Both the position numbers and the translations under genes were made by a program. Shown here piece after piece: positions 47,780 through 56,801 of a stretch of 64,000 bases of DNA (position 1 is the stretch's first letter; each line of letters opens with the position of its first letter). Source of the stretch: Nostoc sp. FACHB-110 (GTDB taxonomy: Bacteria > Cyanobacteriota > Cyanobacteriia > Cyanobacteriales > Nostocaceae); assembly GCF_014697425.1 (NCBI RefSeq), contig NZ_JACJRU010000006.1, forward strand, positions 62,001 through 126,000, read 5' to 3'. The notes beneath the pieces were generated by a model. It ran no database searches, was not told the origin of the DNA, and worked only from the letters and a program-made list of their open reading frames with translations.

Positions 47780-48076
47780 TTATTCCCAAGTTGACACATC
47801 GCGCAGTGTCTCGGGAATTTCGCCCATTTCTAGAGGGAATTCTAATAAAGTTTCTCGATAACCTAAATACCCAGACTCAGCAAACGACAACAGCATTCGC
47901 CTCAGAGCAAACCAAACCTCTGATTCGTATTCCCAATCACTATAACGCGCAGCCCGGCCAGCAATTGAACGTAATGCCCAAAAATAAGAATTTCTCACCA
48001 CGGAGCCACCTTTTTTAAATTCTGGCAAGTCCTCATGATGGAGAAATAACACTTGATTTTCAATTCTGGCTCTCAT
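47780..48076 (-). CDS. Hypothetical protein, 98 residues
   Basis: A soluble-looking protein beginning MRARIENQVLFLHHEDLPEF, then a Trp/Arg-rich helix (SYFWALRSIAGRAARYSDWEY) and an acidic C-terminus (EFPLEMGEIPETLRDVSTWE). A single frame with typical codon use and an ATG at 48076 support a real gene. No signal, membrane span or motif is seen. It lies between moaD-like and the receptor gene in the same direction, but the gaps are too large to call an operon. Confidence 0.6.
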   Translation of the reverse strand: MRARIENQVLFLHHEDLPEFKKGGSVVRNSYFWALRSIAGRAARYSDWEYESEVWFALRRMLLSFAESGYLGYRETLLEFPLEMGEIPETLRDVSTWE

Positions 48077-48171
48077 GTAATTATCTGGTTGGATGCCTGA
48101 ATTAGGGAATAGGTGACAAGTTATAGCTGCTGTCTTTACTGTTCCCTATCCCCTCTATACCATATTCAGCA

Positions 48172-50268
48172 TTACAAAGAAGAACTTAACCCCAAACGGA
48201 AGGTAAACCCAGGGCTATAGATGCGGTTTGCTCGTTCGTATTGTTCATCAAGTAAATTTTCTAAGTAAACGGTGAGTCCTAAATTGCCTGCGATGGGGAT
48301 ACGACTGCTAAAATCTAGATTGACAAATGATGGGACAAAATCTGTAATTTGGTCGCCTGGGTTGTTAAAAAAGGCGCGGCGTGCGCCACTGTTGTATGTC
48401 ATATACAAGTTAGCTTGCCAACCGGAATTTTGATAACCAACACCAGCTTGCAGTACAGAATAAGGAATCATCCCCAACTGTAAACCTTTTTCTGTGCCTG
48501 TTTTGATTTGGGCATCGGTATAAGTGTAGTTAAGAAAAGTTGACCAAGCCGAATTAATTTTGAGTTGTAAAGCGGCTTCTAAACCATTAGTATCGACTAG
48601 GCCAATATTGTTCCATCGTCCTGCTACTATGCCCAGTCGGTTATCGATACTACTGCCAAAATAAGTAAACTGGCCTGTCAAATTTTCTGCTAATTTCACA
48701 TCAATTCCCGCAGTCCAAGAAGAACCAGTTTCGGGTTCTAAATCAGGGTTAGGTTCCCAACCATGAACTGTATCGTAAACATACAATTGATCTAGTCCAG
48801 GATTGCGCTGTCCACCTGCCCAACTACCGCGCATGGCAATTGTGGGGGTGAGGGCATAACGTAAGCCCACACTAGGATTCAGATAATTACCAAATTGTCC
48901 ATCAAAGCTTTGGCGCAGTCCTAAATCTAGCTGAAAATTCTGAGTCAGATTCCAGCTATTAACAGCAAATAAAGCTGTATTTAATACGCTTCTATTTTCA
49001 GTTTCATTGTTGGCAATGCGTGTGGGACTGGTACTTAAGACATCGCCGTTTAAGTCGGTGTTTTTTAAATCTAATCCCCAGCGCAATTTATTATTTTCAC
49101 TTAATTGCCATTCATGGTCTACTCTGGCGGATAACTGTTGAGTGTCTAAAACACCTGTACGATAAAAGTTACCTGTAGGGCCATAGGTGCTGAAATAGTC
49201 TTGATTGTAACCGATAGTAGTGGTTAAATTAGAGCGATCGCCACTACCTAAACGAGTTTTCCAAGATAAACCAACATTTAAACCATCATGGTCTAGTCTG
49301 TCTCTTTGTAGCGGAAAACCAAAATAAATTAATCCTCGACGGCTACTGAGGGTTTTAATATCTAAATTTAAAGTATTTTGAGAATCTAAATCTAAAGCGA
49401 TATTCCCAAAGTAGGTGCTGGTTGCGGTATCTGCATTAAATAAATTGCCCTCAGCGTCACGGTTAGCCGCACCTAATGGCACACGATAACGATTATCGAC
49501 AAAAAATCTTTCAAAGCTGAAATTATATCTCGCATCCCCTACAGAACCATTAAAACTAAATTGTTGATTATTTAAGTTTAAAGAACCAAATTCTATACTC
49601 CCATTGAGTTTAGGTTTACCATAACCCTCTTTGGTAATGATATTCACAACTCCACCAAAAGCAGAGGAGCCATATAAAGTAGAAGCAACACCACTTGATA
49701 ATTCTACTCGTTCAATTGACTCCACTGGAATACTATTTAAATCTGTTGAACCATGATAAGTATTGATATTATTATTAATTGGTCTACCATTAATCAAAAA
49801 TACCGATTGATTAATGGAAGCACCCCGATAATATGTACCTGTATGAATATCTGCACCATAACCGACATCGTTAATGGCAAAACCAGGCATTCTTTTTAAA
49901 ATATCAGCTACGCTGGTCGAACCCTGTTTTTGAATTTCTTCTTTTTCGATGATATAAACTGGTGTCGAGCCAGATAATGTATCTTGTTCTCCTACTACTT
50001 CAATTGTGATATCCGCATCTTCATTGACAGTGGGTGTTATCTGTTCTTCTGGCTGATTTTCTTGGTTAACTTCCTCATTAGAGTTGATTTCTTGAGTGAG
50101 TAATTTAGCATCTGTAGGGGCTAATTCAATTTCTGCTAAATAAGGAATATTTGAAGTTACTGGATTTAAATTCCCAATTTGCTCTTGAATATCAGATTCA
50201 CCCGCCAAGCCAGGTAAAGATATCAGTATAGTTGGGAAAGCACCAAGCAACCAACAATGATTTTTCAC
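48172..50268 (-). CDS. TonB-dependent outer membrane receptor
   Basis: About 698 residues from GTG at 50268, which gives a signal peptide (MKNHCWLLGAFPTILISLPG); an upstream TTG at 50295 adds residues without support. A plug domain begins with ADITIEVVGEQDTLSGSTPVYII and the EEIQKQGSTSVADILKRMPGF motif, followed by the RGASINQSVFLINGRPI and GVASTLYGSSAFGGVVNIIT blocks. The C-terminal barrel ends in the aromatic SPGFTFRLGLSSSL. The TonB box lies near residues 60-70 of the mature protein. The ligand is unknown: vitamin B12/siderophore-type, not resolved. No iron genes are adjacent. Confidence 0.93.
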   Translation of the reverse strand: MKNHCWLLGAFPTILISLPGLAGESDIQEQIGNLNPVTSNIPYLAEIELAPTDAKLLTQEINSNEEVNQENQPEEQITPTVNEDADITIEVVGEQDTLSGSTPVYIIEKEEIQKQGSTSVADILKRMPGFAINDVGYGADIHTGTYYRGASINQSVFLINGRPINNNINTYHGSTDLNSIPVESIERVELSSGVASTLYGSSAFGGVVNIITKEGYGKPKLNGSIEFGSLNLNNQQFSFNGSVGDARYNFSFERFFVDNRYRVPLGAANRDAEGNLFNADTATSTYFGNIALDLDSQNTLNLDIKTLSSRRGLIYFGFPLQRDRLDHDGLNVGLSWKTRLGSGDRSNLTTTIGYNQDYFSTYGPTGNFYRTGVLDTQQLSARVDHEWQLSENNKLRWGLDLKNTDLNGDVLSTSPTRIANNETENRSVLNTALFAVNSWNLTQNFQLDLGLRQSFDGQFGNYLNPSVGLRYALTPTIAMRGSWAGGQRNPGLDQLYVYDTVHGWEPNPDLEPETGSSWTAGIDVKLAENLTGQFTYFGSSIDNRLGIVAGRWNNIGLVDTNGLEAALQLKINSAWSTFLNYTYTDAQIKTGTEKGLQLGMIPYSVLQAGVGYQNSGWQANLYMTYNSGARRAFFNNPGDQITDFVPSFVNLDFSSRIPIAGNLGLTVYLENLLDEQYERANRIYSPGFTFRLGLSSSL

Positions 50269-50392
50269 GTCTTTTCTCACACCAAGTAACAACAATCACC
50301 AATCGGTATTGTTGCTGTTACGGCAAAAGGTTGTCAAACGACATACTGTCGTACTTCAATTCATTTAATACTTGAGACTTCAGCTTTTTTGA

Positions 50393-51310
50393 CTAGCCTA
50401 TATTGACTGCAAGTTGAATTTCTTGTTGCATGAGTTTGAGAATACCCTTGGTTTGCTCATAAGCAACTGTTTGGTTTTGATTTGCAAAATACTTTGAGGC
50501 TTGATTTAAATCAGCGATCGCTCTTTGATGATATCCTAGATTATACTCAGCTATAGCGCGATTTAAATACGCTTTAGCATTATTTGGCTCTAGCTGAATG
50601 ACGTGCGAAAAATTACTAATTGCCTCTCGGTCATTTCCTTGCCAAGCGGACACACAACCTAGGTTAAAGTAAGCCCTAGAATCTTGAGTATGGAAACGAA
50701 TGGCAAATTGAAAGTTTTGCATAGCTGCGGCAACATTATGCAAGTGAAAATGCGCCAAACCTCTATCGTTGTAGATATCTGCAAATGAGAAATTAGGGAT
50801 TTGAGCAATTTGCGTTAATGCCAGATTAAAATCAGTAATGGCGGCTGTATAATCGCTCAGGGCGTTATGAGCTACACCCCGATTATAGTAGGCGCGAAAA
50901 TCATTTGGTTTCAGGGCGATCGCTAAATTATCATCTTCAATAGCACTGAAATAATTACCTTGCCTGTAATAAGCTAATCCGCGATTTAGATAAGCTTCGA
51001 GATTATTTGGCACAAAATTTATGGCTTGTGTACAATCGGCGATCGCTTGGTGATAATCTAGTACATAGAGGTAAGCCAGACAACGGTTACTGTAAGCAGC
51101 AGCAGTTTTTTCTTTTTGTTGAATTGCTCTATTAAATTGGGCGATCGCTGCTGTATAATTACCTTGCTTTAACTCCAGCACACCTAAATTAAAAGCAGTA
51201 CCACCTGTAGTTTGAGCCAGCACTTGAGGCGATAATAGTAAAAATTGAGTTGCAAAAATTAAAGCCACTGCAACTATTAAACTGCGTAAAAACAGCCAAA
51301 AATTCGTCAT
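50393..51310 (-). CDS. Tetratricopeptide repeat protein with signal peptide
   Basis: About 305 residues from the ATG at 51310, giving a hydrophobic export signal or membrane anchor (LFLRSLIVAVALIFATQFLL). The rest is made of seven or so TPR units with the A.A...N.G pattern, for example AYSNRCLAYLYVLDYHQAIADC and AYLNRGLAYYRQGNYFSAIED. It has no catalytic domain, so it is probably a protein-protein interaction scaffold in the periplasm or at the membrane. It lies between petJ and the receptor gene in the same direction. Confidence 0.88.
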   Translation of the reverse strand: MTNFWLFLRSLIVAVALIFATQFLLLSPQVLAQTTGGTAFNLGVLELKQGNYTAAIAQFNRAIQQKEKTAAAYSNRCLAYLYVLDYHQAIADCTQAINFVPNNLEAYLNRGLAYYRQGNYFSAIEDDNLAIALKPNDFRAYYNRGVAHNALSDYTAAITDFNLALTQIAQIPNFSFADIYNDRGLAHFHLHNVAAAMQNFQFAIRFHTQDSRAYFNLGCVSAWQGNDREAISNFSHVIQLEPNNAKAYLNRAIAEYNLGYHQRAIADLNQASKYFANQNQTVAYEQTKGILKLMQQEIQLAVNIG

Positions 51311-51389
51311 AACTACCAGCGACAATTTCGGCAAAAAAATTAGAATTTGCGGGACAACTGTCCCGCATTTTATCAGACTATTTACTACT

Positions 51390-51725
51390 TTACTTCCAAG
51401 CTTTGTCTGCTTGTCCTAATACGTAAGCAGCTACATCTTCAATCTGATTAGCTTTTAATTTAGCTTTAAAAGCTGGCATTGCACCTTTACCATTGGTTAC
51501 TTGAGCAATAATGGCTTCTGGTGAATTCATACCATATTTTGCTAAAGCATCTTTTTGTAAAGTTTTGGCAGGTTGAACTAAGTTTTTACCACCTGCGTGA
51601 CAAGCAGCACAATTAGCACTAAATACTTTAGCACCACTAGCTATGTCTGCTGCGAATGCTGGGCTGTTGAAGGCAAATGTAAAAATGGCAATGCCTAACA
51701 GTATCACTGAAATAATTTTTTTCAT
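51390..51725 (-). CDS. petJ: Cytochrome c6
   Basis: A soluble thylakoid-lumen electron carrier from cytochrome b6f to photosystem I, an alternative to plastocyanin. The 111-residue precursor has a signal peptide ending AFA|ADIASG. The mature protein has the haem motif CAACH (residues 40-44) and the axial methionine in GAMPAF, then an ending [18 protein letters not shown] typical of cytochrome c6. It is usually favoured under copper limitation. It is apparently transcribed alone; the TPR gene follows on the same strand. Confidence 0.97.
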   Translation of the reverse strand: MKKIISVILLGIAIFTFAFNSPAFAADIASGAKVFSANCAACHAGGKNLVQPAKTLQKDALAKYGMNSPEAIIAQVTNGKGAMPAFKAKLKANQIEDVAAYVLGQADKAWK

Positions 51726-51988
51726 CGAGTGTTTCCTCTCAAACCAAAGCTGATGCGTAGCTTATCCTTGATAATTGTCAGTTGACTAAATTCCCTTCGT
51801 CAAAAGACAGGCTGTCAAACTTCGCCCAAATAACTGAAAAAAGCTAAGTTTTCCAAATACTCAAAATTATTTGACAGTCTGTAGCAGATACATCCTTTTT
51901 GTCTAAAAATAATGTGATTTAGTTGACATAAAAGGGAACTCTAAATTGAGAAGCAGCATACCCTCAATCTCGAATTTTCTTTGACACA

Positions 51989-54139
51989 ATGAAATATCAA
52001 AAGCAAAATATTCCCCACGAACGTTGTCAGAATCACTCCATCCAGGAAACGACAGAACTAAATCAAGTCAATCTCGGATGTGAACTAGATTTGACACAAA
52101 ACTTAAAACAATTAGAAGATAAGTTGTGCTTGCTCCTCCAAAAAAATCCTTTGCCAATAATTGAGTGGAATACAGCCTTTGAGGTGACACAATGGAACCC
52201 GGCGGCTGAAAAGTTATTTGGATACAGCAAAAGTGAAGTTATTGGCCGCAATTTTACAGAATTAATTGTGCCAGTCAGCGAAAGGGACGAGGTTCGCCAA
52301 ATGATGCAGTTGTTAGTGCAACAACCAGTAACAACTAACAAGATTAATCTCCATAAAAATATTACTAAAAATCAAACATTAATTCTTTGTGAATGGTCGC
52401 ATAATACTATTTTTGATTTAAATGGCCAAGTTGTTAGTATTATTTCCACAATACAAGATGTCACACAAATTCAATCTTATGAAAATAATCTAGGCAATAG
52501 CGAAAAAATTTATCAGCAGATATTAGATGCTATTACTGATATGGTACTAGTTAAAGGTGAAAAATCACGGATTATTTGGGCAAATAAAGCCTTCCGTGAT
52601 TATTACGGTATGAGTATAGAAGAACTGCAAAATATAATTGATGCACCTTTTAATGAACCAGATAACACGCTTCAGTATATTAAAGATGATGCTTATGTAT
52701 TTGAAACTGGACAGACTTTAGAAATTCCCCGAGAACAAGTAACGCGATATGATGGAGAAGTCCGTTTATTTCATACAATTAAATCTGCTATTTTTAATGA
52801 AAAAAGTCAAGTAATAATGACAGTAGGTGTATCTCGAGATGATAGCGATCGCCTACAAACAGAAAAAGAAAAAGCCAAATTATTAGCAATTCTAGAAGCC
52901 TCACCAGACTTTATTAGCACTGCTGATTTAGCTGGACAAGTTCTCTACTTTAATAAAGCTGCTAAAAGAATGTTGGGTTTATCAGCAACAGAATCATTTG
53001 CAGGCAGACATTTATCTCAAAATCACCCTAATTGGACAAACGAAATTATCTTAAATCAAGGCATACCTACATCAGTGAGATATGGTAATTGGGTCGGAGA
53101 AACGGCTCTTTTAGACGCAGATGGACAAGAAATTCCCCTATCTCAATTAATTATTGCTCATAGGTCTGCTGATGGAGAAGTGGAGTATTTTTCCACAATT
53201 GCTCGAGATATTAGCGACCTCAAAGCCGCGGATGCAGCCTTAAGGCAAAAAGCCGAAGATTTAGAACAAACCCTCAAAGAATTACAATTCACCCAAGCGC
53301 ATCTTATTCAAAGTGAAAAAATGTCATCTGTTGGTCAATTGGTTGCGGGTGTAGCCCACGAAATCAATAATCCGACAAGTTTTATTTACAGTAATATTGA
53401 ACCTGCCAGTGAATATATCCAAAATTTATTGAAGCTAATTCAGCTTTATCAAGAACATTATCCTCAGCCAGTAAAAGTTATTCAAGACCAGATAGCAGCG
53501 ATTGACTTAGAATTTTTGAGTGTGGATTTACCTAAGTTACTCTCATCTTTAAAAATGGGTGCAGACCGCATTAAAAAAATCGTTCTTTCCTTACGAAATT
53601 TTTCTCGTATGGATGAAGCAGAGTATAAAACTGTAGATATTCACTCTGGTATTGATAGTACTTTAACAATTTTAGAACATCGTTTAAAAGCCCAACATAA
53701 CCGTCCAGCAATTGTAGTTATTAAAGAATACGGCAACCTACCTTTAGTAGAATGCTATGCAGGGCAATTAAATCAGGTTTTTATGAATATTTTGGTGAAT
53801 GCTTTAGATGCTTTAGAAGAACGAGATCAACAACGTTCTTTAGAAGAAGCACGCCAAATACCAAGTACCATACGAATTCATACTAGTGTCGCTGATACGC
53901 AAAACATTGTCATTCGATTTATTGATAACGGCCCAGGTATCCCTGAGCATATTCTCAAGCGTTTATTTGATCCCTTTTTTACAACTAAACCTGTAGGTGT
54001 AGGTACAGGTTTAGGTTTATCAATTAGCTATCAAATTGTGGTAGACAAACATCAGGGAAAACTTACTTGTATCTCCACACCAGAACAGGGGACTGAATTT
54101 AAAATTGAGATTCCTATATATCTGGCAAGTAGGGAATAG
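51989..54139 (+). CDS. PAS-domain sensor histidine kinase
   Basis: A 716-residue cytoplasmic kinase with no receiver domain and no membrane span. After a polar N-terminus, three PAS domains lie at about 45-175 (NTAFEVTQWNPAAEKLFGYS), 180-295 and 300-410 (LAILEASPDFISTADLAGQV), followed by a coiled-coil (QKAEDLEQTLKELQFTQAHL). The HisKA motif is VAHEINNPTS (H457), and the ATPase has a N-box (NILVNALDAL), DNGPGIPEH and GTGLGLSISYQIV G-boxes. The output regulator is not adjacent. Signal is unknown. Confidence 0.94.
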   Translation: MKYQKQNIPHERCQNHSIQETTELNQVNLGCELDLTQNLKQLEDKLCLLLQKNPLPIIEWNTAFEVTQWNPAAEKLFGYSKSEVIGRNFTELIVPVSERDEVRQMMQLLVQQPVTTNKINLHKNITKNQTLILCEWSHNTIFDLNGQVVSIISTIQDVTQIQSYENNLGNSEKIYQQILDAITDMVLVKGEKSRIIWANKAFRDYYGMSIEELQNIIDAPFNEPDNTLQYIKDDAYVFETGQTLEIPREQVTRYDGEVRLFHTIKSAIFNEKSQVIMTVGVSRDDSDRLQTEKEKAKLLAILEASPDFISTADLAGQVLYFNKAAKRMLGLSATESFAGRHLSQNHPNWTNEIILNQGIPTSVRYGNWVGETALLDADGQEIPLSQLIIAHRSADGEVEYFSTIARDISDLKAADAALRQKAEDLEQTLKELQFTQAHLIQSEKMSSVGQLVAGVAHEINNPTSFIYSNIEPASEYIQNLLKLIQLYQEHYPQPVKVIQDQIAAIDLEFLSVDLPKLLSSLKMGADRIKKIVLSLRNFSRMDEAEYKTVDIHSGIDSTLTILEHRLKAQHNRPAIVVIKEYGNLPLVECYAGQLNQVFMNILVNALDALEERDQQRSLEEARQIPSTIRIHTSVADTQNIVIRFIDNGPGIPEHILKRLFDPFFTTKPVGVGTGLGLSISYQIVVDKHQGKLTCISTPEQGTEFKIEIPIYLASRE

Positions 54140-54164
54140 GGCACAGGGAAATAAACTTTGTGAG

Positions 54165-54650
54165 TTAACTTTTAGCGGCTAACTTTGTGATTTCTGCTTC
54201 TGTCACCCGACAAATTCGCCAATCATCTAAGATGGTGGCTCCCATACTGCGGTAAAATGCTTGCGCTGGCTCGTTCCAATCAAGGACGCTCCACTCTAAG
54301 CGTCCGCAATTGCGCTCAACAGCAATTTGGGCTAATTTAATCAAAAGTGCTTTACCAATACCTTGACGGCGATACGCTGGTAAAACAAATAAGTCTTCGA
54401 GATAAATTCCTGGCTTGGTGAGAAAGGTGGAATAGTTATGAAAAAACAAAGCAAAGCCCACAGCTTGTCCTTGGGATTCTGCTAAAATTGCTTCGATATA
54501 TTTTGGCGAACCAAATAAATGCTCTTTGAGTGCCGCAGCATTTCCTGTTACGGCATGAGACAATTTTTCGTATTCAGCTAACTCTTTGATTAATTGAAAC
54601 AGCACCTCGCTATCAGCTGGTTCTGCAAAACGCAAAGTTAAATTAGTCAT
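54165..54650 (-). CDS. GNAT family N-acetyltransferase
   Basis: A 161-residue acyl-CoA-dependent acetyltransferase. The acetyl-CoA loop is PAYRRQGIGKALLIKLAQIA (Q/RxxGxG/A) around residue 95, followed by LEWSVLDWNEPAQAFYRSMGA. The fold resembles the diamine/polyamine acetyltransferase (SSAT/Rv-like) group, but the substrate is unknown. Its ATG lies within a TTAGTCAT repeat array, so the first residues (MTNL) are repeat-encoded. It is convergent with the PAS kinase gene. Confidence 0.93.
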   Translation of the reverse strand: MTNLTLRFAEPADSEVLFQLIKELAEYEKLSHAVTGNAAALKEHLFGSPKYIEAILAESQGQAVGFALFFHNYSTFLTKPGIYLEDLFVLPAYRRQGIGKALLIKLAQIAVERNCGRLEWSVLDWNEPAQAFYRSMGATILDDWRICRVTEAEITKLAAKS

Positions 54651-54745
54651 TAGTCATTAGTCATTAGTCACTAGTCCATAGTCATTAGTCCATAGTTAAT
54701 GGACTGTAGTCAATAGGCTTTTGACTTTTGACTTTTGACTTTTAA
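54640..54745. repeat. TTAGTCA and CTTTTGA tandem repeats around the GNAT start
   Basis: TTAGTCA units at 54645-54670, variable CATAGTC/GTCCATAG units, then CTTTTGA units at 54718-54740. The array covers the GNAT start codon and the gap to the sigma factor gene. Confidence 0.85.
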
Positions 54746-55911
54746 ATTAACCAGCCTTTCAAACGTTTGGCGATGTGGGGACGGCGTAATTTTCGCATGG
54801 CTTTGCTTTGAATTTGGCGGACTCGTTCGCGCGATAAGTTGAACATATTGCCCACTTCTTCTAAAGTGCAGGGTTCACTGGTTGTGAGTCCGTAACGCAA
54901 AGAAATTACATCTTTTTCCCGTGGGGTTAGCACGTCACCCAAGACTTCCCAAATTTCCTGACGCATCATATTTTCATTCATTTTGGCTTCAGGAGAAAGG
55001 TTATCTTCGTCTTCTAACAAGTCCATCAATTCTGTGTCTTCTTCTTTACCGACACGGTGGTTGAGGGAGAGTGCTTGACGACGGAGTTGTTGCAGTTGAC
55101 GTAATTGTGGAACAGTCATGTCTAAGGAAGCGGCCATTTCGGCTTCCGAAGGGTTACGCGCGAGGGTTTGCTTGAGTTCTCTTTGCGCTTTTTTAAGTTT
55201 ATTAAGTTTTTCAACTATATGAATGGGTAAGCGAATTGTGCGAGCATCATTAGCGATCGCTCTAGTAATTGCTTGTCTAATCCACCAATAGGCGTATGTA
55301 GAAAACTTATAGCCTTTATCGGGATCAAACTTTTCTGTGGCGCGATTTAACCCCATCGCCCCTTCTTGAATTAAATCTAGAAAAGGCACTCCGCGATTCA
55401 GATATCGCTTGGCAATTGAGACAACTAATCTCAGGTTGGAGCGAATCATTTTGCGTTTCGCTACTCTACCTTGATATAAGCGGCTTTCTAGCTGCTTTTC
55501 TGTCATATCTAACTGAGCTGCAACTTGTTGTTTTGTCGGTTGCTGTCCCAGTTCGGCTTGCAACGCGGCCTGAATTTCTCTAAATTCTTCTAAAAATCGG
55601 ACTCGTCGCGCTAATTCTACTTCTTCATCGGGTTTTAGCAGCGGATAACGTGCCATCTCTTTAAAAAATGCACCTACGGCATCATCATGCTCAGTTTTGT
55701 TATATCCTGAAGGTCGAGCGGCTGCCATTTCGTCCCCATCACGTTCTTCTGTCTCCAGATTTTCTATTATTGGGGCTTCTTCTTCTACCAATATGTCTAA
55801 ATTATCGAGTAGTTGCTCTTCTGTATCGGCAGCGTTCTCCAGTATTTCCATTGTTCCCAATTCAGCAATATTCATAGTTTCCTTTAGGGATGGTTGCTTT
55901 GTTTGGTACAT
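54742..55911 (-). CDS. sigC: Group 2 RNA polymerase sigma factor, SigC-like
   Basis: A 389-residue sigma-70 factor. Region 1.2 begins DDAVGAFFKEMARYPLLKPDEEVELARRV, region 2 has NRGVPFLDLIQEGAMGLNRA and KGYKFSTYAYWWIRQAITRA, region 3 has LNKLKKAQRELK, and region 4 ends with the ERVRQIQSKAMRKLRRP helix-turn-helix. The ending RLKGWLI and the SLNHRVGKEEDTELMDLLEDE linker fit cyanobacterial SigC better than SigA or SigB/D/E (memory of the family, not a search). An internal ATG at 55875 is an alternative. It is transcribed alone with a long leader. Confidence 0.9.
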   Translation of the reverse strand: MYQTKQPSLKETMNIAELGTMEILENAADTEEQLLDNLDILVEEEAPIIENLETEERDGDEMAAARPSGYNKTEHDDAVGAFFKEMARYPLLKPDEEVELARRVRFLEEFREIQAALQAELGQQPTKQQVAAQLDMTEKQLESRLYQGRVAKRKMIRSNLRLVVSIAKRYLNRGVPFLDLIQEGAMGLNRATEKFDPDKGYKFSTYAYWWIRQAITRAIANDARTIRLPIHIVEKLNKLKKAQRELKQTLARNPSEAEMAASLDMTVPQLRQLQQLRRQALSLNHRVGKEEDTELMDLLEDEDNLSPEAKMNENMMRQEIWEVLGDVLTPREKDVISLRYGLTTSEPCTLEEVGNMFNLSRERVRQIQSKAMRKLRRPHIAKRLKGWLI

Positions 55912-56801
55912 AATTTTTTGACAGCTACTCGTTTGCAGCTTGGTAGTTTCCCCTTAGAAACAAATGCACCCTCTCTATAGCAAAGTACAAGTTTCTACTA
56001 ATTACTTAGCAAAACCAAAATTCTTTTCTAGCTGTCATTTTTTGGGTTCTTGCTAGATAGAACCTTTTACAAATATTGGTTACTGCACCTAAAAAATTAT
56101 TGTCTCAGGTTCTAACAGATATATTTCTTATTTTTTGATTAATCCCTAAAATCTGTCAAACTCCTTCAACCATGCTTAACCTTAACAAATATAAAAGAAA
56201 CCAAGTAATTGTCCCTGATCTTAAAAAAATATATATTTTTATAAAATTTTAAGATTTTGGGGTAGGGATGATTGTCGAGATTCAAATCTTGGTTCTGGGC
56301 TTATTTGTATTTCATAAAATTTCCTGAACAACACAATTTCAGTAATTTAATATGCTGAAATAAATTATTTGTATAAAAGCATCTCATATACGCAAAGTCT
56401 TGAATATCTATCAATAGGCGGAAAAAGGGCTATACCAGATTTAGTAAATAGACAAACAAATTCATAAATAAATAGGGATATAGAGGAATCTGATTTTATG
56501 ACTGAACATTGTTATGTAGAGCAGAAACAGCAAAAAGAGCAGGCAAAAATGTGTATAGTGTCGTAACAATCAAAGACAACTTCTGTAGTGAGTTTTATTC
56601 GGCTTGGGTGGACTTCAAATATTTATTGCACGTATGGCTTAGTTCGATTTGTCTAGTAGGTTACATAAGAGGAAACTTATCAAGTATCATGAGTTGTAAA
56701 AGTATTGCGAAATACAAATTTAATTTGTATAGAGAAAAAAGATAAAAGTCAGAGAACGCAGTGAAGGGAGAATAAATTCCTGTCGCTAAAAATCAAAAAA
56801 T
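55912..56801. other. Intergenic region between sigma factor and priA
   Basis: An 890-base AT-rich divergent gap. It must hold both promoters. Small frames (for example 56509-56745) have no supporting features. No RNA gene or repeat was recognised. Confidence 0.45.

Noticed and set aside
50296-50392. Cobalamin riboswitch before the TonB receptor
   Set aside because: The gap is under 130 bases and shows no B12-box-like sequence.
56509-56745. 78-codon frame upstream of priA
   Set aside because: No ribosome binding site, and the codon pattern is unlike its neighbours; no motif.
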